Shown piece by piece: positions 8,150 through 13,318 of a stretch of 13,318 nucleotides of DNA. The DNA comes from an uncultured Desulfomonile sp. (GTDB lineage Bacteria > Desulfobacterota > Desulfomonilia > Desulfomonilales > Desulfomonilaceae), in NCBI GenBank assembly GCA_903920415.1, contig CAIXMD010000567.1, positions 1 through 13,318 on the forward strand, written 5' to 3'. Under the pieces are notes generated by a model. That model saw only the letters and a program-made list of their open reading frames with translations, ran no database searches and was not told where the DNA came from. Position 1 is the first letter of the stretch. Every line of letters starts with the position of its first letter. The translations under genes were made by a program, and so were the position numbers.

Positions 8150-9627
8150 GAGGTGGGGGTCCCCTTTGATGATGAAGCACGGCTGATGACGACGCGCCTT
8201 CTGCTTTTATCGCCAAGGCTTCTCAAATACTTGGCGGCTCCGTCAACAATCCCGTCTGCAATCAAATCCAAGTGATTGTTACTCGACAGCCGATCGCGGT
8301 CGCGTCCATTGCTGATGAAAGCACATTCGACAAGAATCGCGGGCATTTTGGCTCCTAACAACACATAGAAGGGGGCTCGCTTTACTCCTCGATCCCTGGC
8401 CGATGGATCTCTTTGCAATAGACTACTCATAAGAGAACCATGCACGGTATTGGCCAAGGTTTCCGACTCACTCTTCTTGGAGGTCACCATAAGATCCACC
8501 AGTGTGGCCTCAAGGTCGGACATCCTGGCGGGTGATATACCATTCTCCCTTGCTGCCACCCTCATGGCCCCCCGCGAACTGGACTTGCTCAAATAATAGG
8601 TTTCAATGCCCTTTGCACGGGAATCGCCGGCTCCGTTACCGTGAATAGAGAGGAACAGGTCTGCGTTCAGTGAGTTCGCAAAAGAAGTCCGCTCGGGAAG
8701 TGTCATGAAACTGTCATCATTTCTTGTAAGCATAACCTTGATTCCCGGCACTTGACCCTGGAGACGATCCTTGAGCCGTTTTGCCATCTCGAGGGTCAGG
8801 TCTTTCTCTCTGAACCTACCGTCTTGCGAAACCGCTCCCGGATCTTTTCCTCCATGGCCCGGATCTATGACCACTACAAAATCCTTTGATTTCTTCTCCA
8901 CCACACGTTTCGCCGGCAAACCGTCAGTCATGGTCACAGGAGGTATGGATGCACTTTTCAACCGGGCTTGAGACGAGACGGCAGGCCGGTTCAATGCCGA
9001 GAAATAGGGGTTTCCCGGGCGATTCAGAGTCGGTCTCGATCCGGAGGAACGGCTGCTCCCATTCGCCGCACGCGATGTCTTTGAAACGAAGATATTCTTT
9101 GGGGACTCACTGCTGTAAGCTTGGCCGGCCGATGTCATGGGGTTGACAGATGCCCCGGTCGGTACAGTGGATTTTTCTGATACCGGTCCATCTGTCCGTT
9201 CTTGTGAAGCCTTGGAAATTCTTAGCTTAAGATTTTGTGCCTTTTTCAAGTCCCCCATGCCGATAGCCATATCAGGGCTTTTACGGCTGATCCAGTTGAA
9301 ATCATTCAGATATTTGATGGCGTTATCCAGGTCCTCAATTTTCTCACTACGCCGATAGAGAGCCAGAGATGCTCTGCCAGCAAAAAAAAGGCTTCTGGAT
9401 GCTGAACTGTCTTTTTTCGCCTTGTATATGGCCAGAAAAGAGGTTATGACTCGCTGCCACTCGTCTCTTGTGCCCAGAGAATTCTTGCATAATTTCTCGA
9501 ATGCGCTGAAGGTCTTGGCAAAAGAAGGGATCTCTCGAGTCTGGGAAGCGCGCACTTCAAACGTCAGTATGTGACCGGCAAAAAGAGCCCACAGCGCAAT
9601 GTGTATTACGAATTCAATTTTTTTCAT
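8086..9627 (-). CDS. Exported N-acetylmuramoyl-L-alanine amidase (Amidase_3) with helical N-terminal domain
   Basis: A 513-residue zinc amidase of the AmiA/AmiB/AmiC type, which cuts the bond between N-acetylmuramic acid and L-alanine in periplasmic peptidoglycan, typically at the septum. Starting at ATG 9627 gives a signal peptide (KK, then IEFVIHIALWALFAGHILTF, cleavage near residue 28). Residues 30-140 form a TPR-like helical region (SFLAIYKAKK, ASLALYRRSEKIEDLDNAI); residues 140-245 are a Ser/Pro/Arg-rich linker. The catalytic domain (about 250-472) carries H258 in IDPGHGGKDPGA, E274 in FREKDLTLEMAKRL, H329 in LFLSIHGNGA and E434 in PAILVECAFISN, matching the three zinc ligands and the catalytic glutamate. 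A basic Ser-rich tail of about 40 residues follows, and its last 21 codons overlap glnD. The longer frame from TTG at 9663 would put 12 residues before the signal peptide; GAGGGGG (9644-9650) lies 16 bases before the ATG, so the start is slightly uncertain. Confidence 0.94.
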   Translation of the reverse strand: MKKIEFVIHIALWALFAGHILTFEVRASQTREIPSFAKTFSAFEKLCKNSLGTRDEWQRVITSFLAIYKAKKDSSASRSLFFAGRASLALYRRSEKIEDLDNAIKYLNDFNWISRKSPDMAIGMGDLKKAQNLKLRISKASQERTDGPVSEKSTVPTGASVNPMTSAGQAYSSESPKNIFVSKTSRAANGSSRSSGSRPTLNRPGNPYFSALNRPAVSSQARLKSASIPPVTMTDGLPAKRVVEKKSKDFVVVIDPGHGGKDPGAVSQDGRFREKDLTLEMAKRLKDRLQGQVPGIKVMLTRNDDSFMTLPERTSFANSLNADLFLSIHGNGAGDSRAKGIETYYLSKSSSRGAMRVAARENGISPARMSDLEATLVDLMVTSKKSESETLANTVHGSLMSSLLQRDPSARDRGVKRAPFYVLLGAKMPAILVECAFISNGRDRDRLSSNNHLDLIADGIVDGAAKYLRSLGDKSRRRVVISRASSSKGTPTSCDLYFPTTTVQPRSKGSERE

Positions 9628-9719
9628 GTAAACGATAGTAATGCCCCCTCTTCGGCAAACCAATGCCTGCGGAATCTTTCTCTCCGATCAACCCTAGCTT
9701 CGATGAGGCTAACCTCTGC

Positions 9720-9908
9720 CTAAACTCCATGTGCGAGAACGTGACGGTACATCGCCTCCTGATCCTTCTTATCAAAGGGCTTCTTCCTGCTTGATCGTAG
9801 AGAGATCACCTCGCTGGGGACCTGGTCTATGGGCTCGCAGGAGCGGGCGATTTTTTCATGGAGTTCAATAGGAATGGTTATACTTGTTTTGCGGAATTTC
9901 CAGAACAC
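9720..9908 (-). CDS. Small ribbon-helix-helix-like DNA-binding protein, putative
   Basis: A 62-residue basic protein. The GTG at 9908 is chosen because AAGGAGG lies 5 bases upstream; an ATG at 9926 would bury that site inside the coding region. The stretch KTSITIPIELHEKIARSCE has the pattern of a ribbon-helix-helix (CopG/Arc/MetJ class) strand and first helix: alternating polar and hydrophobic residues, a conserved-looking Pro, then an amphipathic helix. VPSEVISLRSS could be a short second helix, followed by a basic tail (KKPFDKKDQ). In this fold paired strands from two subunits read DNA. Many such proteins are antitoxins, but no toxin-like frame lies on either side, so a lone regulator or orphan is as likely. 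It sits 92 bases ahead of the amidase gene on the same strand and may be co-transcribed with it. The assignment is by pattern only; no symbol is given. Confidence 0.6.
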   Translation of the reverse strand: MFWKFRKTSITIPIELHEKIARSCEPIDQVPSEVISLRSSRKKPFDKKDQEAMYRHVLAHGV

Positions 9909-9942
9909 GACCGCCTCCTTTTGCATTTTTAATTATTTTATA

Positions 9943-9978
9943 TATCAAATATTATCAGTAAATTCAAGTGAATCTCAA
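9943..9978 (-). promoter_or_regulatory. Candidate promoter region for the ribbon-helix-helix gene and amidase operon
   Basis: Read on the minus strand, TTGAGA (9978-9973) and GATAAT (9956-9951) are 16 bases apart, and TTGAAT (9967-9962) and TATATA (9944-9939) are 17 bases apart. Both are fair sigma70 matches in an AT-rich stretch just upstream of the AAGGAGG and GTG start. No comparable promoter is visible between this small gene and the amidase, which supports joint transcription of the whole minus-strand run. Confidence 0.45.
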
Positions 9979-10001
9979 GAAGTCACATTAACTAATTTCC
10001 T

Positions 10002-10030
10002 TTGACCGCTACCACTGCCGTTGTTAGACT
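10002..10030 (+). promoter_or_regulatory. Candidate sigma70 promoter of ftsY
   Basis: TTGACC (10002-10007, five of six) and TAGACT (10025-10030, four of six) are 17 bases apart, the ideal spacing. Transcription would start near 10037, giving a leader of about 33 bases containing the purine-rich AAGAGAGAG before the ftsY ATG. Confidence 0.5.
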
Positions 10031-10069
10031 CTTTGTGTCAATTCAAACGTCGGTCGGTAAGAGAGAGAA

Positions 10070-11200
10070 ATGAGTGAAGACCAAGAGAAAAAAGGCGGAT
10101 TTTTTCGTCGCATCTTCAGAAGAGGAAAAACTGAGGACATAGAGTCGGATCGTGAAACTTCTGAAACCGGGGTCGAGTCCGAAGAGCCTCCGAAGAGAGC
10201 GTCCCTGGAGCCGGTTGAAGATGCGAGTACGGAAAAGGCTCACGTTTCCAGTGAACCACCGGACCAGGCTACAGGACTATTTAGATTGAGGTCTGGCCTT
10301 GACAAGACACGTAATGGTTTCATCAGGAATCTGGACGAGGTTTTTCTTGGAAACAAGCAGCTCGACGATAAGGTAGTTCAGCGCCTGGAAGAGGTGCTCA
10401 TCACAGCAGACATAGGTGTCCAGACTGCTTATGAGCTGCTCGAAAGTGTCACGGAGCGAGTAAAAAGGCGTGAGCTGGATGACCCTGAGATGGTGATGAA
10501 ACACCTGAAAGTTCTGATCAAGGACATGCTCTCAGGGGTTGAGGCTCCTATGAGAGTGGGGTATGGATCAGAACCTTTCGTTGTGATGGTTTTGGGAGTC
10601 AACGGTTCGGGAAAGACCACGACCATAGCCAAGATAGCAGCGAGGCACAAGGCGGCGGGAAGAAAGGTAATGATTGTCGCGGGCGATACGTTCAGAGCCG
10701 GCGCTGTCGAGCAGGTAGAAATTTGGGCCGAACGGATCGGATGCCAGGTCGTGCGTGGCAAGGACAAGGCGGATCCTTCCTCTGTGGTGTTCGAAGCAAT
10801 TCAAAGAGCAATCAGAGAAGACTTCGAACTCGTGCTGGTGGACACGGCGGGCAGGCTGCACACAAGGGTCCCACTCATGGAAGAGTTGAAAAAGGTACAC
10901 CGCACCATGGGTAAGAAATTGCCCCAGGCACCTCACGAGATACTTCTGGTCATCGATGCCTCCATGGGACAGAATGCAATCCTTCAGGCCAGGACGTTCA
11001 ACGAGGCAGTCCCTGTAACCGGAGTTTGTCTTACAAAGCTTGACGGTACTTCAAAGGGTGGTGTTATTCTCGGAATTTCGAATGAACTAAAGATCCCCAT
11101 CCGGTTCATTGGAATCGGGGAGAAAATGGACGACCTTCGAGATTTCAATGCAGGGGATTTCGTGGAAGCACTGTTCGCAGATGAGAAACCCCATCGATAG
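10070..11200 (+). CDS. ftsY: Signal recognition particle receptor FtsY
   Basis: A 376-residue SRP GTPase. FtsY docks ribosomes carrying SRP-bound nascent membrane proteins at the inner membrane and hands them to the Sec translocon. Residues 7-20 (KKGGFFRRIFRRGK) are a basic amphipathic segment suited to lipid binding. Residues 21-66 are an acidic, disordered linker, shorter than the long acidic A domain of E. coli. The N domain helical bundle spans about 70-160. The G domain has G1 GVNGSGKT at 176-183, DTFRAGA at 206-212, G3 DTAGR at 258-262, G4 TKLDG at 322-326, and the closing GIGEKMDDL (348-356) that distinguishes FtsY from Ffh; there is no Met-rich M domain. The ATG at 10070 follows AAGAGAG (10059-10065). 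It is first in a plus-strand run and yjbQ starts 16 bases after its stop. Confidence 0.97.
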   Translation: MSEDQEKKGGFFRRIFRRGKTEDIESDRETSETGVESEEPPKRASLEPVEDASTEKAHVSSEPPDQATGLFRLRSGLDKTRNGFIRNLDEVFLGNKQLDDKVVQRLEEVLITADIGVQTAYELLESVTERVKRRELDDPEMVMKHLKVLIKDMLSGVEAPMRVGYGSEPFVVMVLGVNGSGKTTTIAKIAARHKAAGRKVMIVAGDTFRAGAVEQVEIWAERIGCQVVRGKDKADPSSVVFEAIQRAIREDFELVLVDTAGRLHTRVPLMEELKKVHRTMGKKLPQAPHEILLVIDASMGQNAILQARTFNEAVPVTGVCLTKLDGTSKGGVILGISNELKIPIRFIGIGEKMDDLRDFNAGDFVEALFADEKPHR

Positions 11201-11216
11201 TGATCGGAGACACACT

Positions 11217-11612
11217 ATGCAAACGATACAGGTGAAGACGGGATCGAGGATACAGTTCATCGACATAACGTCCCGAGTGAAAGAGGCCATAGCCCAGAGT
11301 GGTGTCAGGGATGGCATTGGGATAGTTTATGTCTCTCACACTACTGCTGGCGTGACAATCAACGAAGCCGCCGATCCATCCGTGGTCATGGACATAACTT
11401 TCAAACTTTCCCAATTAATTCCACACCAGGACGCTTACCGTCATTCCGAGGGAAATTCCGACGCACATATCAAGGCTTCGCTCATGGGAAGCTCAGTCCA
11501 CCTCATTATTTCCGGAGGCTCGCCGGTCCTGGGGACATGGCAGGGGATCTTCTTCTGTGAGTTTGATGGACCCAGACAGCGCAAGGTTTTGATTAAGGTT
11601 ATTGAAGGATAA
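11217..11612 (+). CDS. yjbQ: YjbQ family protein (UPF0047, secondary thiamine-phosphate synthase)
   Basis: A 131-residue cytosolic protein of the YjbQ/UPF0047 family. Members of this family have shown weak thiamine-phosphate synthase activity; the true physiological role is not settled. Family marks seen here: VSHTTAGVTINEAADP (39-54), HSEGNSDAHIKASLMGSS (76-93) and the hallmark GTWQGIFFCEFDGPR (106-120). The conserved His, Glu and Asn residues of these motifs cluster in a putative metal or ligand site. The ATG at 11217 has GGAGA (11206-11210) six bases upstream and begins 16 bases after ftsY; a longer open frame starting inside ftsY lacks the family pattern. No other thiamine gene is nearby, so its place between ftsY and rnhA says nothing about substrate. 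Confidence 0.93.
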   Translation: MQTIQVKTGSRIQFIDITSRVKEAIAQSGVRDGIGIVYVSHTTAGVTINEAADPSVVMDITFKLSQLIPHQDAYRHSEGNSDAHIKASLMGSSVHLIISGGSPVLGTWQGIFFCEFDGPRQRKVLIKVIEG

Positions 11613-11669
11613 CATACGAAATTGCACGAGCAAGGGTGTGATTGCCCCTGGTGTGTGAAAGGGCGCATT

Positions 11670-12113
11670 GTGGAAGATGCCGTAGAAATTTTTACCGATG
11701 GTGCTTGCAGGGGTAATCCCGGACCCGGAGGATGGGCTGCTCTCTTGCGGTTCAAGGGAACCAAGAAGGTAATGAGTGGGGCGACTCCCATGACAACCAA
11801 CAACCGCATGGAGATGACTGCCGCTATTATGGCTTTAGAGGTCCTGAGAAGACCCTGCAAAGTCCGGATTTCCACAGATTCCCAATATTTGATGAAAGGC
11901 ATGACAGAGTGGCTCAATAATTGGAAAAAACGTGACTGGCGGACCGCGCAGAATACACCGGTAAAAAACGAGGACCTCTGGCGTCGACTTGATGCGGCGT
12001 CTGGACGCCATCAAGTGAAATGGTATTGGGTCCGGGGACATAACAGCCACGAAGAAAACGAAATGGTGGATGCCCTGGCGAGAAAGGCTATAGTCGAACT
12101 AATAGGCTCTTGA
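11670..12113 (+). CDS. rnhA: Ribonuclease HI
   Basis: A 147-residue RNase HI that cuts the RNA strand of RNA/DNA hybrids, clearing primers and R-loops with two metal ions. The GTG at 11670 is chosen for two reasons: AAAGGG (11658-11663) lies six bases upstream, and with this start the catalytic residues fall exactly on E. coli numbering: D10 (FTDGACRGNPGPGG), E48 (NNRMEMTAA), D70 (STDSQYLMKGM), H124 (VRGHNSHEEN) and D134 (EMVDALA). The basic handle region (WLNNWKKRDWRTAQNTPVKN) is also present. A TTG at 11622, nine bases after yjbQ, would add 16 residues with a CDCPWC stretch; this is possible but has a poorly spaced Shine-Dalgarno. It follows yjbQ closely and probably shares the ftsY transcript. 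Confidence 0.95.
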   Translation: MEDAVEIFTDGACRGNPGPGGWAALLRFKGTKKVMSGATPMTTNNRMEMTAAIMALEVLRRPCKVRISTDSQYLMKGMTEWLNNWKKRDWRTAQNTPVKNEDLWRRLDAASGRHQVKWYWVRGHNSHEENEMVDALARKAIVELIGS

Positions 12114-12251
12114 GCGTTGGATATCATTGTGACTAAGCTCGTTGTTCAGGGCTAAGCCAAAAACCGTCCCAGCTTAAACGAAAAGACTTTTGAGAAGCAG
12201 TAGTGCGCGCCTTAGGGAGGATCATCTCACCAACGACACACTCAAGTAAGC

Positions 12252-12282
12252 TTTACAAAAAAGAGGCAGTGCGGTCTATAAG
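12252..12282 (+). promoter_or_regulatory. Candidate promoter of ispD
   Basis: TTTACA (12252-12257) and TATAAG (12277-12282) each match five of six consensus bases, though the 19-base spacing is long. Transcription would begin near 12289, leaving a leader of less than 20 bases before the ispD ATG. The 193-base gap after rnhA makes a separate promoter plausible. Nothing else was found in the gap. Confidence 0.38.
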
Positions 12283-12284
12283 CC

Positions 12285-12302
12285 GGACCTCCTTGGAGAT
12301 CC
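12285..12302 (+). promoter_or_regulatory. Hairpin at the ispD ribosome binding site with an anti-Shine-Dalgarno-like arm
   Basis: GGACCTCC (12285-12292) can pair with GGAGATCC (12295-12302) with a single mismatch across a very short TT turn. The 3' arm is the ispD Shine-Dalgarno, six bases ahead of the ATG. The 5' side reads ACCTCCTT (12287-12294), the same as the anti-Shine-Dalgarno end of 16S rRNA. Pairing is visible; any effect on translation is inference, and the tight loop would force opening of the top pair or two. Confidence 0.33.
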
Positions 12303-12306
12303 TCAT

Positions 12307-13011
12307 ATGACATGTGCAGCTCTCGTAACAGCGGGAGGGTACGGAGAGAGAATGGGATCGAGTATTCCCAAGCAATATCTTGATCTTGAAGGCATCCCTG
12401 TGATAGTCCGTACTCTGTTCGCATTCATTGGGCATTCCCAGATAGCTCGGATAGTTTTGACCGTGCCGCCAGGGGATGAAGACTACTGCCGGGAAAGAAT
12501 TTTACATCCATTTAAACTTGATATGGCTGTTGAAATAGTAGCAGGAGGCTTGAACCGCCAGGCATCGGTTTACAACGGTCTCCAAAAGTTGGCGGACACC
12601 GTCATTGTGGTCATACACGATGGGGTACGCCCTCTCGTGACATCCGAAATAATCACGAACACAATAAGAGCGGCCAGGTCCTCGGGAGCCGCACTGGCGT
12701 GCGTGCCGGTGCGAGAGACGGTCAAGAAAAAAAACGGTCCATATCTCGAAACCATTTCTCGGTCGGACCTATGGCTCGCCCACACCCCCCAGACCTTTCG
12801 AACCGCATTGATCATCCAGGCTCACAAGAAAGCGTTGGATGAAGGTTTCACTGGAACCGATGACGCAGCGTTGGTAGAACGCATGGGCAAACCTGTAACG
12901 GTAGTTGAGGATTCCCAGGAGAACATCAAAATCACCACACCCGAGGATTTGGATTTTGCCTCGGTGCTGCTGCAGCGGAACGATATGGTGCGTTCGCACA
13001 CAAATGCCTAA
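12307..13011 (+). CDS. ispD: 2-C-methyl-D-erythritol 4-phosphate cytidylyltransferase IspD
   Basis: A 234-residue IspD, the usual length. It couples MEP with CTP to give CDP-methylerythritol, the third step of the MEP route to isoprenoids. The nucleotide-binding loop is LVTAGGYGERMG (6-17) followed by IPKQY (20-24), with R15 and K22 as the expected CTP contacts. The first Ala of the usual AAG is a Thr here. Further marks are the HDGVRPL segment (104-110), RETVKK (136-141), AHTPQTFR (158-165), GTDDAALVE (183-191) and the closing NIKITTPEDL (206-215), where the lysine binds substrate in this family. The ATG at 12307 has GGAGAT (12295-12300) six bases upstream. IspF, a common neighbour or fusion partner, is not here: only 106 bases separate the ispD stop from the convergent purF. 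Confidence 0.96.
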   Translation: MTCAALVTAGGYGERMGSSIPKQYLDLEGIPVIVRTLFAFIGHSQIARIVLTVPPGDEDYCRERILHPFKLDMAVEIVAGGLNRQASVYNGLQKLADTVIVVIHDGVRPLVTSEIITNTIRAARSSGAALACVPVRETVKKKNGPYLETISRSDLWLAHTPQTFRTALIIQAHKKALDEGFTGTDDAALVERMGKPVTVVEDSQENIKITTPEDLDFASVLLQRNDMVRSHTNA

Positions 13012-13117
13012 TGCGAAGTTACTCGTACAAACTTCCGTGGTTTAGATAGGCAAGGGGGGATTTGGAGACCGAATGCGCCTTAATTTCGGCACTGGCTATA
13101 AGGCGAAATCTTATGAG

Positions 13118-13318
13118 TCAGGGCCATTGCAGCGCGTCCAGCGGCCGGCATTCCAAGCAGCTTTTGGTGGAGTCGTCCGTGATCTTGATGGGGTATTTCC
13201 CCGTGAAACATGCGGCACAGAAGTGTTTCGCAGGAAGCGGCATCGCTTTGAACATCCCTTGAAGGCTGAGATAAGCCAGCGAATCGGCCATCTGTGGTGC
13301 TTCGGCGCGCAGCATGGC
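13118..13318 (-). CDS. purF: Amidophosphoribosyltransferase PurF, C-terminal end, gene cut by the window edge
   Basis: The frame is open to the window end and gives 66 residues of the carboxy terminus of PurF, the first committed enzyme of purine synthesis (PRPP plus glutamine to phosphoribosylamine). ADSLAYLSLQGMFKAM matches the conserved ADSLxYLSLxGL block, and HFCAACFTGKYPI matches the closing FCxACFTGxYP block. The CAAC pair supplies two of the four cysteines that hold the 4Fe-4S cluster in Bacillus subtilis-type PurF, so this is likely the iron-sulfur form rather than the cluster-free E. coli type. The remaining ligands lie outside the window. The last 20 residues include two more cysteines (SCLEC) and vary between species. 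The stop is TGA at 13120-13118. It converges with ispD, and no clear terminator is visible in the 106 bases between. Confidence 0.92.
   Translation of the reverse strand, partial: AMLRAEAPQMADSLAYLSLQGMFKAMPLPAKHFCAACFTGKYPIKITDDSTKSCLECRPLDALQWP

Noticed and set aside
12114..12306. rnhA-ispD gap considered as a home for a tRNA or small RNA
   Set aside because: No cloverleaf, T-loop motif or strong terminator hairpin could be found; only promoter-like boxes and the hairpin at the ribosome site are supported.
13011..13049. 12-codon frame starting at TAATG on the ispD stop
   Set aside because: It is very short, has no recognisable product and no ribosome site of its own, and is followed only by the convergent purF end.

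Overview
The window reads as ordinary chromosomal DNA from a Gram-negative bacterium, most likely a deltaproteobacterium (Desulfobacterota, in the neighbourhood of the sulfate reducers and syntrophs). This placement is an inference. It rests on a GlnD/PII nitrogen system, a PurF carboxy end with an iron-sulfur-type CxxC, the MEP isoprenoid pathway, exported proteins with Sec signal peptides and an acyl-CoA ligase. No mobile element, CRISPR array, tRNA or rRNA was found, and no gap between genes exceeds 200 bases.

Layout. The left edge (1-498, +) is the 3' end of an acyl-CoA synthetase gene. After a 188-base gap comes a full mutS (687-3347, +). Next is an AT-rich promoter-like stretch and an unrecognised exported protein (3450-4421, +). 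It converges on a minus-strand cluster read from right to left: a 62-residue ribbon-helix-helix-like protein (9908-9720), an exported N-acetylmuramoyl-L-alanine amidase (9627-8086), glnD (8149-5480, overlapping the amidase by 64 bases) and a XerD-type recombinase (5438-4518). A divergent intergenic region (9909-10069) then serves that cluster and a plus-strand cluster: ftsY (10070-11200), yjbQ (11217-11612), rnhA (11670-12113) and, after 193 bases, ispD (12307-13011). The right edge (13118-13318, -) is the 3' end of purF, convergent with ispD. The 12114-12306 gap holds a candidate ispD promoter and a hairpin at the ribosome binding site. I see nothing firm in 13012-13117 or 9628-9719.

How the genes fit together. 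Most are housekeeping: mismatch repair (MutS), removal of RNA in RNA/DNA hybrids (RNase HI), chromosome dimer resolution (Xer), septal cell-wall cleavage (amidase), co-translational membrane targeting (FtsY), nitrogen sensing (GlnD), and precursor synthesis (IspD, PurF). The amidase-glnD-xerD run is tightly packed and probably co-transcribed, so it links wall splitting and chromosome resolution, both late division steps, with nitrogen status.

I do not see a convincing new biological system. The most worthwhile items are the uncharacterised exported protein, an orphan ribbon-helix-helix gene with helically phased repeats in its promoter, the 64-base overlap at the amidase/glnD junction, and two hairpins that would cover the ribosome binding sites of xerD and ispD.
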